Shown here piece after piece: positions 26,215-34,579 of a stretch of DNA of 63,574 bases; position 1 is the stretch's first letter, and every line of letters begins with the position of its first letter. The stretch is from contig NZ_JAPHPW010000025.1 of NCBI RefSeq assembly GCF_026241515.1, positions 1-63,574 on the forward strand. Reading direction: 5' to 3'. This DNA is from Vibrio sp. 14G-20 (lineage in GTDB: Bacteria; Pseudomonadota; Gammaproteobacteria; Enterobacterales; Vibrionaceae). The position numbers and the translations under genes were made by a program. Under the pieces are notes generated by a model that was not told where the DNA came from, ran no database searches, and worked only from the letters and a program-made list of their open reading frames with translations.

Positions 26215-27984
26215 TTAGTCAGCCGACCATACATTCTTGAAGTCGGGCCATCCCCAGTTGGTGATGGCGACGTTTTTCAAAATACCTTGGAAACGCACGG
26301 TTTGTAGGTGGTGAAACATCGGGACTAACCAATAATCAGAGATCAATGTCGATGCGATAGGCTCTAACTCGGCTAGGTAATTGGGCAGTTCTACCGACGC
26401 TTTGTGATGGTCTAAACGCTGCTTGAGCCAGTCGCTGTTCATGCCTCCCAATGCAGAGTGCAAAACAGGATCGTTCATCAACCACGAGAACAGTGAAGAT
26501 GGCGCATTGTCGTCTAGGTTTAAGTTACACAGCACCAAGTCTTCTTTTAAATCGCCACTCTGCGAGAGCTGCGCCAGCTCGCGAAAGCTGTAGGTATTCA
26601 CCTCAACTTCCACCCCATATCGTTTAAGGATGTCTGATACACAGATGGCACAACGATAGAGCGCGTAGTAGTTATAAACGGCAATGCTCATCTTCTTGGG
26701 CAGTTGCGCCTCTTTCGAAGGGGTTCGATACAATTTCTGCCAACTTGGCAGTATGTTCTGAGCCAGAGACACACTGAACAAGCCTTGATTTTGTTCCAAT
26801 TGAGACAAGATAGCTTGTGGATTGGCAAGCCCAGAAACGTACTTACGTTGCTCGTCGCTTAACGGGTTCGCCGCTGAGTTTTGATTGAACAAGATAAACA
26901 AACAACCATCTTCAACTCGGCTACGAAGACCATCGGTTTCCGCAGACACAAGTTCTACGTCACTTTTCCCTAACTGGTGAAAACAAGACGAGTCTTCATA
27001 AGGTGACACCTGCATTTGGCTGTCGTCGAAGCGAGCACTGCCCGTCATAGACTCTTCAAACTGCCAAATAGTCACTTCATCGGTTAGAGAGCGACAACCA
27101 TAATAGTGTTCAAATGCGGCAAGCTTGATGCGTTCATTATTGGTTTCGACCACTTTGAAGGGGCCAGTCCCCACCACCGCATGAGACACAGAGCTTAATG
27201 GTGATGGCTCACGGGTCACTTGCGCTGCAGGTTGAATCGAATACTTAACGCCAGCCAACAAGCCTGCGAAGCCGGTGTCAGCTTTGGTGAGTTGGAAGCT
27301 GATCCTTAACGGCTGCTCACTGTAGACCGAAGCAACATGAGCTAACTCTGTTTGATAGAAAGGTAAGGTTTGCAACGCAGAAAACATCGAAACTAATTGC
27401 TTAGCATCCACAGGCTGTCCGTCATGGAAAGTAAGTCCTGGGCGTAGATAGAAAGTCCAAACGAGCTTTTCAGCATCATATTGCCAATGATGCGCCAGTT
27501 CAGGCTTCAACTCGCCTTTGCCATTACAAGTCACTAAACAACTGAACACTTGCCTGATCAAAAATCGCTCACTACTACGATGAATATGATGCGGGAACAG
27601 GTCTTCGAACTTACGTTTGTAGGTTAATTGGACGTGCAGTAACCCTTCGCGCATCGTCGCACCGGATGTTTCTTGGAGAAGAGAGCCAAACACCGCACGG
27701 TCATTATCCAAAATAGAGAGCGCTTTTTCGTACTTACCCTGCTCTATCAGCTTGCTGGCAACATGTTGAGTCAGTTGTTGATTGCTAAAGCGCAATGTCA
27801 GGTTAGAACGTTGATTCCTGCCAACTTTTGGCTCCCACACCACCCATTCAGCCTGATGCATCTTGCCGAGTAAGGTTCGTGCATGGCGCAAACTGGTAAA
27901 CAGCTTGTCTGCTACCTCAGTCAAAGTCACCGAATGTGAGATGTTAGGCTCAAACGAATCCAGCCTAGTGTAGTAACGCATCAT
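26215..27984 (-). CDS. SgrR-type regulator with solute-binding-like domain
   Basis: 589 residues from ATG 27984. The N-terminal region (TLTEVADKLFTSLRHARTLL, WVVWEPKVGRNQRSNLTL) is the SgrR winged helix. The remainder is an SBP_bac_5-like domain (GELKPELAHHWQYD, FYLRPGLTFHDGQPV) that binds a small molecule in the cytoplasm; no signal peptide is present. In enterics SgrR activates the divergent small RNA sgrS during sugar-phosphate stress. Here too a candidate RNA with a small ORF lies divergently about 160-400 bp away, so the pairing may be functional. Confidence 0.85.
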   Translation of the reverse strand: MMRYYTRLDSFEPNISHSVTLTEVADKLFTSLRHARTLLGKMHQAEWVVWEPKVGRNQRSNLTLRFSNQQLTQHVASKLIEQGKYEKALSILDNDRAVFGSLLQETSGATMREGLLHVQLTYKRKFEDLFPHHIHRSSERFLIRQVFSCLVTCNGKGELKPELAHHWQYDAEKLVWTFYLRPGLTFHDGQPVDAKQLVSMFSALQTLPFYQTELAHVASVYSEQPLRISFQLTKADTGFAGLLAGVKYSIQPAAQVTREPSPLSSVSHAVVGTGPFKVVETNNERIKLAAFEHYYGCRSLTDEVTIWQFEESMTGSARFDDSQMQVSPYEDSSCFHQLGKSDVELVSAETDGLRSRVEDGCLFILFNQNSAANPLSDEQRKYVSGLANPQAILSQLEQNQGLFSVSLAQNILPSWQKLYRTPSKEAQLPKKMSIAVYNYYALYRCAICVSDILKRYGVEVEVNTYSFRELAQLSQSGDLKEDLVLCNLNLDDNAPSSLFSWLMNDPVLHSALGGMNSDWLKQRLDHHKASVELPNYLAELEPIASTLISDYWLVPMFHHLQTVRFQGILKNVAITNWGWPDFKNVWSAD

Positions 27985-28140
27985 GTTTAGATCAGACAAA
28001 TAATGAACCTTTTAGAAACAACCCTTCCTCATAAAGCCGATTATAAAACACATTTGTCTTAAAGTGACGATAAAAGACAAAAACAGGAACAACCCACTAA
28101 AAATTCATCTGTTTATTACTTCCTATTAAATAACCATAAT

Positions 28141-28387
28141 TAATGGGTCAGCAAGGAACTTTGAGTTCCCACCAAAGCCTAATACAAGAGAAGTAATCAT
28201 CATGAGAAAATACTATCTTAATAAGCTAAAAAGCACCTGTAGCAAGCTCGAAAGAGAAGCACTACGAACACTTATAGAGCTATGTAACTGGCGTTATTAG
28301 TACACTTTTAAGCACCGAGTTAACGCGAGTTGAGTACATCCTAATATGCTCCTACCCCCAATATGAGTTAGGTCTCAACTCGCTTTT
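28141..28387 (+). ncRNA. Candidate dual-function RNA (VcdRP/SgrS-like) ending in a strong terminator
   Basis: Predicted transcript of about 250 nt. A CATAAT box at 28135-28140 would place the start near 28145; the -35 is weak. A 5' hairpin GGAACT-TTG-AGTTCC (28155-28169) is followed by the small ORF at 28202-28300 and a terminator whose 10-bp stem GCGAGTTGAG/CTCAACTCGC (28325-28334/28374-28383) ends in TTTT. The stem continues internally (CCTAA/TTAGG, ATAT/ATAT) and presents a single-stranded loop GCTCCTACCCCCA (28348-28360), well suited to pair with Shine-Dalgarno sequences. This matches what I recall of V. cholerae VcdRP (C-rich pairing region plus small protein) and, in logic, SgrS. Transcription itself is inferred. 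Confidence 0.6.
28202..28300 (+). CDS. 32-residue small protein, VcdP/SgrT-like candidate
   Basis: ATG AGA AAA TAC TAT opens a 32-codon frame beginning MRKYYLNKLKS and ending LIELCNWRY. A weak AGAGAAG site lies about 8 bases upstream. The N-terminal MR-(K/Q)-(Y/F)-Y pattern and the C-terminal L-x-x-L-x-x-W pattern resemble enteric SgrT, and the size is near the 29 residues of VcdP, the small protein of V. cholerae reported to bind citrate synthase. Both comparisons are from memory. The ORF lies inside the candidate RNA between two hairpins and near an sgrR-type gene, as expected for either. It is too short for most gene finders. Confidence 0.6.
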   Translation: MRKYYLNKLKSTCSKLEREALRTLIELCNWRY

Positions 28388-28448
28388 CCATTCCAAATCC
28401 CCTCTCAACCCAGTTGTACCAATCGCTCGCGTATTCGATAAATTTCTG

Positions 28449-28491
28449 TTGTCGACTCGACAAATTTAATTCGTTTTCTTAGTTAAACGAA
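28449..28491 (+). promoter_or_regulatory. Two hairpins in the rimK leader
   Basis: TTGTCG-ACT-CGACAA (28449-28463) and TTCGTTT/AAACGAA (28470-28491, eight-base loop), both perfect, lie 110-150 bp before rimK. They match no riboswitch I know; they may be attenuation or mRNA-stability elements. Confidence 0.35.
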
Positions 28492-28601
28492 AAGCCTTAA
28501 GGTTCGCCCCGAAGCAAGCAAGGAGCCTCAGAAAAACTGAAAGCTCAGCTAACAACTCATTTATTTGCAGTTACCAATCAGGTATTAACTAAGGAAACGC
28601 C

Positions 28602-29507
28602 ATGCGTATCGCAATTCTTTCTCGCAACGAAAACCTATACTCTACTTCTCGCTTAAAAGCGGCTGGAGAAGCACGTGGTCACCAGGTCGATGTTATCGAC
28701 ACGCTGCACTGTGATATAGATATCGCGAGTAACAATCCGAAGATTCGCTACATGGGTGAAGAGCTACCTCAATACGATGCTGTTATTCCACGTATTGGCG
28801 CTTCCATTACCTTTTACGGAACTGCGGTTGTTCGCCAATTCGAAATGATGGGCACTTTTTGTATCAATGAGTCAGTAGCAATCAGTCGTTCTCGCGACAA
28901 ACTGCGCTCACTACAATTGTTGTCTCGTAAAGGTATTGGCTTACCAAAAACAGGTTTCGCTAGTCGCCCAGACAAAATTCAAGACTTGATCAAAAACGTA
29001 GGTGGTGCGCCACTGGTTATCAAGCTTCTCGAAGGTACTCAAGGTATCGGTGTGGTTCTGGCTGAAACAAACAAAGCAGCTGAAAGCGTTATCGAAGCAT
29101 TCATGGGCCTAAAAGCGAACATCTTGGTTCAAGAGTTCATTGAAGAAGCTAATGGCGCAGACATCCGTTGTTTTGTTGTGGGTAACAAGGTTATTGCAGC
29201 AATGAAGCGCCAAGCTGGTGAGGGTGAATTCCGCTCTAACCTGCACCGTGGCGGTACAGCTCAACTGGTTAAACTAACCAAAGAAGAGCGCGCTACAGCA
29301 ATCAATGCTGCGAAAATCATGGGTTTAAACCTATGTGGTGTTGATATTCTACAATCTAAGAATGGCCCTGTTGTAATGGAAGTGAACTCTTCTCCTGGCC
29401 TAGAAGGCATCGAGAAAGCGACGGGTAAAGATGTAGCAGACATGATTTTCGAATTCATCGAAAAAAATGCAAAACCAAACGCTAACCGTACTCGTGGCAA
29501 AGGCTGA
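28602..29507 (+). CDS. rimK: Ribosomal protein S6 modification ligase RimK
   Basis: 301 residues, ATP-grasp enzyme that adds glutamate residues to the C-terminus of ribosomal protein S6. RIAILSRN, YDAVIPRIGASIT, SRSRDKLRSLQLL, PLVIKLLEGTQGIGVVLAE and VVMEVNSSPGLEGIE (metal-binding Glu and Asn) are full-length RimK signatures and the length is normal. AAGGAAA precedes the ATG. It is followed after 32 bp by a RimB-like protease gene. In Pseudomonas the rim genes also include a small EAL protein and RimK activity responds to c-di-GMP; no such EAL gene is in this operon. Confidence 0.95.
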   Translation: MRIAILSRNENLYSTSRLKAAGEARGHQVDVIDTLHCDIDIASNNPKIRYMGEELPQYDAVIPRIGASITFYGTAVVRQFEMMGTFCINESVAISRSRDKLRSLQLLSRKGIGLPKTGFASRPDKIQDLIKNVGGAPLVIKLLEGTQGIGVVLAETNKAAESVIEAFMGLKANILVQEFIEEANGADIRCFVVGNKVIAAMKRQAGEGEFRSNLHRGGTAQLVKLTKEERATAINAAKIMGLNLCGVDILQSKNGPVVMEVNSSPGLEGIEKATGKDVADMIFEFIEKNAKPNANRTRGKG

Positions 29508-29539
29508 TTTAACGCCGTTAACTCATGATTGGAAATGAC

Positions 29540-29968
29540 ATGAACAATAAAATGATCATAGGGAATACAGAAGCACTTTGCTTACCAGAGTTAGGGATAA
29601 CTGGACTACATACACGTGTTGATACAGGGGCTAAAACCTCTTCTCTACACGTAGACAATCTACTATGTGTAAAAACAGACGGTGAGAACTTCGTGGAATT
29701 CGATCTTCACCCAGATGTGTACCACCTAGAAGAGACTGTGCGCTGCAAGGCGAAGCTGAAAACAAGCAAGAAAATCAAATCATCTAACGGCGAAGTTGAA
29801 CACCGTTGTGTGATTGAAACCATGCTAAAAATCGGCGGTCAGGAATGGCCTATCGATATCACGCTAAGCAACCGTCAAGATATGACTTATATGATGTTGC
29901 TTGGTCGTCAAGGCATGAGTGACAAAGTGATTGTTGATCCAGCAGGTGAGTTTCTAATTTCTCACTAA
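29540..29968 (+). CDS. RimB-like putative protease (Zn_protease / retropepsin-like domain)
   Basis: 142 residues from ATG 29540, preferred because GGAAA lies just upstream; ATG 29525 would add five residues. The motif RVDTGAKTSSLHV carries the aspartic DTGA signature of the family once called ATP-dependent zinc protease, now grouped with RimB. ITLSNRQDMTYMMLLGRQ is the second conserved block. It forms an operon with rimK and is expected to act on, or with, glutamylated S6. The catalytic mechanism here is family knowledge, not shown. Confidence 0.85.
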   Translation: MNNKMIIGNTEALCLPELGITGLHTRVDTGAKTSSLHVDNLLCVKTDGENFVEFDLHPDVYHLEETVRCKAKLKTSKKIKSSNGEVEHRCVIETMLKIGGQEWPIDITLSNRQDMTYMMLLGRQGMSDKVIVDPAGEFLISH

Positions 29969-30015
29969 TTGAACTGCTCCACAGCTCAAATAGTGAGTCA
30001 ACAACACACACTAAT

Positions 30016-30042
30016 AAAGGCCAGTCTTTGAGACTGGCCTTT
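30016..30042. terminator. Perfect 12-bp terminator hairpin after rimK-rimB
   Basis: AAAGGCCAGTCT-TTG-AGACTGGCCTTT; abuts the stop of the converging hydrolase gene and can act on both transcripts. Confidence 0.8.
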
Positions 30043-30043
30043 A

Positions 30044-30838
30044 TTATTTATGCCTGTTTTTTTTATCTTTAAAACCAAATCGCCAAACAGATTTAACCAA
30101 ACCTTTGAGTTTGATTTTAGTCACTCGCCAATGTGTCACTGGCCTTCTTGGTGCACTCATCAACAGATGTTCAAACGCTTGCTCATTCAAATTCACTTGT
30201 CCCCCATGGGCCACCAGCAAGGTATCGAGCTTCATGTCATAAATGCGCGATACTGACGCTCGATACTTATTAGGGTGAAAGATAGGAAACGGCGGAATCA
30301 GCTTCTTCTTAACCTCGACCATTAGGTCTGCCACATAGGCAACGCTGTGAGATGGGCAATAAACCGAAAGATCTCTGTCGGTATGGCCTGGCGTTTCTAG
30401 AACTAGCCAGTCATCAAACCCCGGAATGCTATCCCCATCAGACAGCTTATAGTCCGGCTTCAACTTTCTTGAATACCATAGGTTTGCTTTGGGCTTACCC
30501 AATCGGTTTGCCATCCACAGTGCCAATGCCAGATCGGTCAAATGCATCAATATGCCATCGATGCCGTGGTACCAATCTTTATCTCGATTTGCTGCAACCA
30601 AATTACAATTCGTGAGTTTTCTGAGCTTATGTGCTGCCCCCGCGTGGTCTGGATGCATGTGCGTAACCACAACCGTATGTAGATCAGCAAAATCACGCAT
30701 AAGCTCTGTTTCGATGAAAGCCTTCAAATGCGGGATGTCAGCTCGACATGCACCATCAAGCAGCAGCAACCTGTCAGGGTACTCTACGAGATACATGTCT
30801 TGGATATAACCTTTAATGGTATGCAGTTGCAAACCCAC
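30044..30838 (-). CDS. Metallo-beta-lactamase-fold hydrolase, cytoplasmic
   Basis: 264 residues without a signal peptide. The metal motif THMHPDHAG (HxHxDH) is intact, with further ligands in ETPGHTDRDLSVY and VADLMV. The family includes glyoxalase II-like thioesterases and lactonases; nothing identifies the substrate. A possible CRP half-site (AATTGTGATCA) lies about 50 bp upstream near 30890. It converges on rimK-rimB. Confidence 0.85.
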   Translation of the reverse strand: MGLQLHTIKGYIQDMYLVEYPDRLLLLDGACRADIPHLKAFIETELMRDFADLHTVVVTHMHPDHAGAAHKLRKLTNCNLVAANRDKDWYHGIDGILMHLTDLALALWMANRLGKPKANLWYSRKLKPDYKLSDGDSIPGFDDWLVLETPGHTDRDLSVYCPSHSVAYVADLMVEVKKKLIPPFPIFHPNKYRASVSRIYDMKLDTLLVAHGGQVNLNEQAFEHLLMSAPRRPVTHWRVTKIKLKGLVKSVWRFGFKDKKNRHK

Positions 30839-31198
30839 TCCTTGTGATAAAACAACTGGTCAGACCTACACCATAGCAAACTCACCATCAATTGTGATCA
30901 TTTTGTTAAAAATAACCTAAACCGAATAGAAAGCTCGAATCAAGATTTCCATTGGTATCCACTAAATTACTTAAATCCAACTCAACTCAGTGCAACGGGA
31001 AAAAATTCCAAAGATGATCATCAATTTAATCCGATCATGTGAGCATTATCGAATGCTCACATGATCGAAAACCTTGCTTAATAAGCCTTACACTTTAAGC
31101 GCTTAGCACCATTTATCGTAACGACAAAATACGTGATTTGTTGACCTGAGTTATTCGGACTATATATGCGCCTCTAATTTATTGTCTGAGTGCTATAC
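30839..31198. other. 360-bp divergent intergenic region holding a 36-bp perfect hairpin
   Basis: Between the divergent hydrolase and 2OG-oxygenase genes. Besides the hairpin at 31032-31067 it contains the 10-bp palindrome GATGATCATC at 31013-31022. I see no ORF. Confidence 0.5.
31032..31067. repeat. Perfect inverted repeat with 16-bp arms
   Basis: CGATCATGTGAGCATT-ATCG-AATGCTCACATGATCG. Neither side is followed by a T-run, so it is not an ordinary terminator. It could be a structured RNA, a cruciform or a strong operator about 130 bp before the 2OG-oxygenase ATG. Confidence 0.7.
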
Positions 31199-31801
31199 AT
31201 GAACCAACTAATCGATGCTCTTTCTACCCAAGGCTATTTCGTTTGGGATGACTTCTTAACTCGCGAAGAAGTAGTGGCATTGAGGGATTGCATTCCAGAG
31301 AACTGGAAAAAGGCTAGGATCGGCCGTAACGATGACGTAGCACGAGAAGCAACGATTCGTAGTGACAAAATTCAGTGGGTACGCCGTGATATGGGCGAAC
31401 CAGCATCTCTGTTCCTCGACAAAATGGAACAAATTCGTTTAGAAGCAAACCAAGCATTCTTTTTAGGTCTGTTCGAGTACGAAGCGCACTTTGCTAAATA
31501 CGAAAAAGGCGACTTCTACCAGAAGCACTTAGACTGTTTCAAAGGTAATGAGAACCGCCGCCTGACTACAGTGTTCTACATGAACGACGAGTGGACAGAG
31601 GAAGACGCAGGTGAGCTTGTGGTTTACGATCTAAAAGACAACCACATCGCGACCATTCCACCAAAGTCAGGCCGCTTATTTGTGTTCTTGTCTGAACAGT
31701 TCCCACACGAGGTACTGCCGACAAACACAGAGCGATTCAGTATTGCTGGTTGGTTCCGTATTAACGGCGTGAAAGACAACCAACTCGATATCGCACACTA
31801 G
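31199..31801 (+). CDS. 2-oxoglutarate/Fe(II)-dependent oxygenase
   Basis: 200 residues from ATG 31199; GTG 31190 is the alternative. The Fe site is HLD in YQKHLDCF with the distal His in FPHEVLPT, and the 2-oxoglutarate-binding Arg is in ERFSIAGWFR. It resembles prolyl-4-hydroxylase-like (P4Hc/PKHD) proteins, which hydroxylate protein side chains in some bacteria; the target is unknown. Monocistronic, terminator at 31839-31862. Confidence 0.9.
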   Translation: MNQLIDALSTQGYFVWDDFLTREEVVALRDCIPENWKKARIGRNDDVAREATIRSDKIQWVRRDMGEPASLFLDKMEQIRLEANQAFFLGLFEYEAHFAKYEKGDFYQKHLDCFKGNENRRLTTVFYMNDEWTEEDAGELVVYDLKDNHIATIPPKSGRLFVFLSEQFPHEVLPTNTERFSIAGWFRINGVKDNQLDIAH

Positions 31802-31838
31802 AACTGAGCCTATTTATACAAGATCTATCTTATTCAGA

Positions 31839-31862
31839 GCCTCTCTTTTGAGAGGCTTTTTT
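31839..31862 (+). terminator. Terminator after the 2OG oxygenase
   Basis: GCCTCTC-TTTT-GAGAGGC followed by six T. Confidence 0.9.
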
Positions 31863-31969
31863 ATTGAACAAATATTGAGCGAGCATTGAACAACAAACCT
31901 CTTAAAAACTGCACACAATAAATATCAAAACCATCAATAACTTTTCTCTTAAATAAAATCGAAACGAAT

Positions 31970-31987
31970 CTTTCATATCACTGAAAT
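31970..31987 (+). promoter_or_regulatory. Predicted Pho box upstream of ugpB
   Basis: The 18-mer CTTTCATATCACTGAAAT agrees with the E. coli PhoB consensus at 14 of 18 positions by my count, about 120 bp before the ugpB start, consistent with phosphate-starvation control of ugp operons. A binding assay or matrix score would settle it. Confidence 0.55.
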
Positions 31988-32105
31988 GGTTTAGCCACGT
32001 AAGTGAAATACAGCCTGTTCAAGATAGCTTCAAACGACACCCCACCGTCTCGTTAATACTCAAATTCAATACCTCTACATCGATTTCATCCAAAAGGAAA
32101 AGAAG

Positions 32106-33398
32106 ATGAATAAGCTAATTTTGGCAGGCGTTCTTTCGGCAACAGCAGCAATGCCAGCGCTCGCAACGACTCAAGTCACTTGGTGGCACGCAATGGGCGG
32201 TCAGCTTGGAGAAACAGTCAATAAAATTGCGACGGACTTTAACGCATCACAAGACGATTACGAGATCACGCCAATCTATAAAGGTTCATACACTGAAACC
32301 TTAACCGCAGGTATTGCGGCATATAGAGCCGGAGAGGCGCCAAATATTTTACAAGTCTTCGATGCTGGGGCAGCAACCATCATGAACGCCAATAACGTTG
32401 CAAAACCAGTACAAGACATTCTCGTAGAGTCGGGTTACAACTTTGACTCGAACGATTATCTTGCGGGCGTTCGTAACTTCTATGCAGACAATCAAGGCAA
32501 GATGGTTGGTATGCCTTTCAACAGTTCGACACCAGTTCTCTACTACAACAAAGATCTTCTCGCGGAAGTAGGTGCCGACGCGCCCAAGACTTATGAAGAG
32601 TTAGAAGTTGTCGCTAAGAAGCTGAAAGCGGAAGGACACATTGCGTTTTCTCAATCTCTAACGCCATGGATCATGTTCGAGAATTTTAAGTCTCGTCATA
32701 ACCTACCGCTCTCTGACCAGAACAACGGTTACGACGGTTTACCGACTAAGATCATGTTCAACACCAAAGACATGATGATGCACGTTAGTAAGATGAAAGA
32801 GTGGTCAGATCTAGGTTACTACAAGTATTACGGCAGCGCCTGGGATGCAAACCAAACGCCTTTCGAGCGCCAAGAAGTAGCAATGTGGATGGGATCTTCA
32901 GGCTCATTCGGTGGCTTACGTAACCGCGTACCTTTCGAACTCGGCACTACATACCTACCATATTGGAAATCCGTCAACCCTGATGCAGGATTAACCTTCA
33001 TTGGTGGTGCAGCTCTGTTTGCACTTAATGGTCATGACAAACAACAAGACAAGGGTGTCGCCGCTTTCTTCGATTACCTGACAAAGCCTGAAACTCAGGT
33101 TTACTGGCACAAAACGACAGGCTACGTACCAGTAACAACAGCCGCTTATGATTTAGCGAAAGAATCAGGCTACTACAAAGAACAACCGGATGCGGAAGTT
33201 GGCGTTAAGCAGCTAAGCCTAAAATCGGGCGAATGGACTAAGGGCTACCGCTTAGGTTACTACCCTCAAATTCGTGAAGTGATGCATCGTGAGTTCGACA
33301 ATATCTTCGCTGACCGCTCTAGCGTTGAGAACAGCCTAGACAAAGTCGAAGATGAAAGCAGCAAGCTACTAAAACGCTTCGCTCGCACAATGAATTAG
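32106..33398 (+). CDS. ugpB: Glycerol-3-phosphate ABC transporter, periplasmic binding protein
   Basis: 430 residues with signal peptide MNKLILAGVLSATAAMPALA. The mature start TTQVTWWHAMGGQLGE, FNSSTPVLYYNKDLL and GGAALFALNGHD are UgpB hallmarks. It binds sn-glycerol-3-phosphate and glycerophosphodiesters in the periplasm for UgpAEC. AGGAAAAGAAG precedes ATG. It is first of ugpBAECQ and separated from ugpA by 261 bp that contain two hairpins, which may raise ugpB expression over the membrane genes. Confidence 0.96.
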   Translation: MNKLILAGVLSATAAMPALATTQVTWWHAMGGQLGETVNKIATDFNASQDDYEITPIYKGSYTETLTAGIAAYRAGEAPNILQVFDAGAATIMNANNVAKPVQDILVESGYNFDSNDYLAGVRNFYADNQGKMVGMPFNSSTPVLYYNKDLLAEVGADAPKTYEELEVVAKKLKAEGHIAFSQSLTPWIMFENFKSRHNLPLSDQNNGYDGLPTKIMFNTKDMMMHVSKMKEWSDLGYYKYYGSAWDANQTPFERQEVAMWMGSSGSFGGLRNRVPFELGTTYLPYWKSVNPDAGLTFIGGAALFALNGHDKQQDKGVAAFFDYLTKPETQVYWHKTTGYVPVTTAAYDLAKESGYYKEQPDAEVGVKQLSLKSGEWTKGYRLGYYPQIREVMHREFDNIFADRSSVENSLDKVEDESSKLLKRFARTMN

Positions 33399-33476
33399 GT
33401 CGGCTCGTTAGCTAAAGCTGCTTTATTAACTCAGAAGTTTCTGTTTAGAAGCTTAACTAACCAAAGCAGTAAATTA

Positions 33477-33533
33477 CTCCTCACGTCTTGTCAGTACCCT
33501 CGAACAAATAGAGTCATGACGAGGCGCGAGGAG
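33477..33533 (+). promoter_or_regulatory. Stem-loop between ugpB and ugpA
   Basis: CTCCTC (33477-33482) pairs with GAGGAG (33528-33533) and CGTC with GACG just inside. No T-run follows, so it is more likely a processing or 3'-end-protection element than a terminator. Confidence 0.45.
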
Positions 33534-33601
33534 ATTATTCACTAGCGCCATTTCTTGCTCCCAAAACGACAACTCAACCGGATGCACGCCTTGATATTGC
33601 A

Positions 33602-33621
33602 CTAGTGATAACTGTCACTAG
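33602..33621 (+). promoter_or_regulatory. Second stem-loop before ugpA
   Basis: CTAGTGA-TAACTG-TCACTAG, perfect 7-bp arms, 38 bp before the ugpA GTG. It may modulate ugpA translation or stop 3' exonucleases. Confidence 0.4.
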
Positions 33622-33659
33622 CTAGTGGTCAACTTTTAATAACTTTTTGGGATTACCCT

Positions 33660-34541
33660 GTGGAACGACGTCAACAATTCTTTCACTCTCCGCTGCCTTA
33701 CCTATTTTTGGCACCTCAGATACTCATCATTGCGGTTTTCTTTATCTATCCAGCGGCAAAGGCAGTTTATCTCTCCTTTATGCTGGAAGACCCTTGGGGC
33801 ACCTCTTCGCTCTTCGTGTGGTTCGAAAACTATCAAATGCTATTCGAATCGAGCGAGTATCTAAGCTCGATTGGTTTCACCTTAATGTTCGCAATCGTGG
33901 TCTCTTTTTTATCGCTTGCCTTAGCGCTGCTGCTCGCCGTAAAAGCCGACAACATCATTCATGGACAAGGGGCTTACAAAGTCACCCTCACTTGGGTATA
34001 TGCCGTTGCTCCCGCGATTGCAGGCGTTATCGGAGCTTTCCTGTTTAACCCGCACATTGGCGTGTTCACGGAGATATTTGCAGTGGTGGGTTGGGATTTC
34101 AGCTTCCAGACCGATCCTGTGGATGCCACGTTGGCTCTGATATTGGTGTCGGTGTGGAAACAAGTTTCGGTGAATTTCATCTACTTTCTGGCTGGGCTTC
34201 AATCGATCTCTTACGCCGTAAAAGAAGCGGCGACGCTGGATTGCGTCAGCGACTCAAAACGTTTCTGGACCATTACTTTCCCGCTACTCGCGCCAACTGG
34301 ATTTTTCCTACTGGTCATCAACCTCACCTACTCGTTCTTTGAAACCTTTGGCGTAATCGACACCATGACCAATGGCGGCCCGGGTGGCGGCACTACGTCG
34401 TTAGTGTACAAGGTGTATCGAGATGGATTTGTTGGCGCAGATTTGGGCGGCAGCTCTGCGCAATCAGTTGTGTTGTTGCTACTGGTGCTCACTCTTACAT
34501 TTATCCAGTTTCGCGTTGTAGAAAAGCGTGTTCATTACTAG
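33660..34541 (+). CDS. ugpA: Glycerol-3-phosphate ABC permease UgpA
   Basis: 293 residues with six helices. The start is GTG 33660 with TGGGA upstream, giving MERRQQFFHSPLPYLFLAPQ, the usual UgpA opening. The EAA loop is AVKEAATLDCVSDSKRFW, followed by TFPLLAPTGFF, and the end (TNGGPGGGTTSLVYKVY) matches the family. It forms the membrane channel with UgpE. UgpE starts 38 bp after its stop. Confidence 0.95.
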   Translation: MERRQQFFHSPLPYLFLAPQILIIAVFFIYPAAKAVYLSFMLEDPWGTSSLFVWFENYQMLFESSEYLSSIGFTLMFAIVVSFLSLALALLLAVKADNIIHGQGAYKVTLTWVYAVAPAIAGVIGAFLFNPHIGVFTEIFAVVGWDFSFQTDPVDATLALILVSVWKQVSVNFIYFLAGLQSISYAVKEAATLDCVSDSKRFWTITFPLLAPTGFFLLVINLTYSFFETFGVIDTMTNGGPGGGTTSLVYKVYRDGFVGADLGGSSAQSVVLLLLVLTLTFIQFRVVEKRVHY

Positions 34542-34579
34542 CCGACTACAGCTAGGTTTTAACGCGACAGGAGTTATTT

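Noticed and set aside
33647..34048. 133-codon plus-strand ORF overlapping ugpA
   Set aside because: It overlaps ugpA in another frame and lacks ABC-permease features; ugpA is clearly the real gene.
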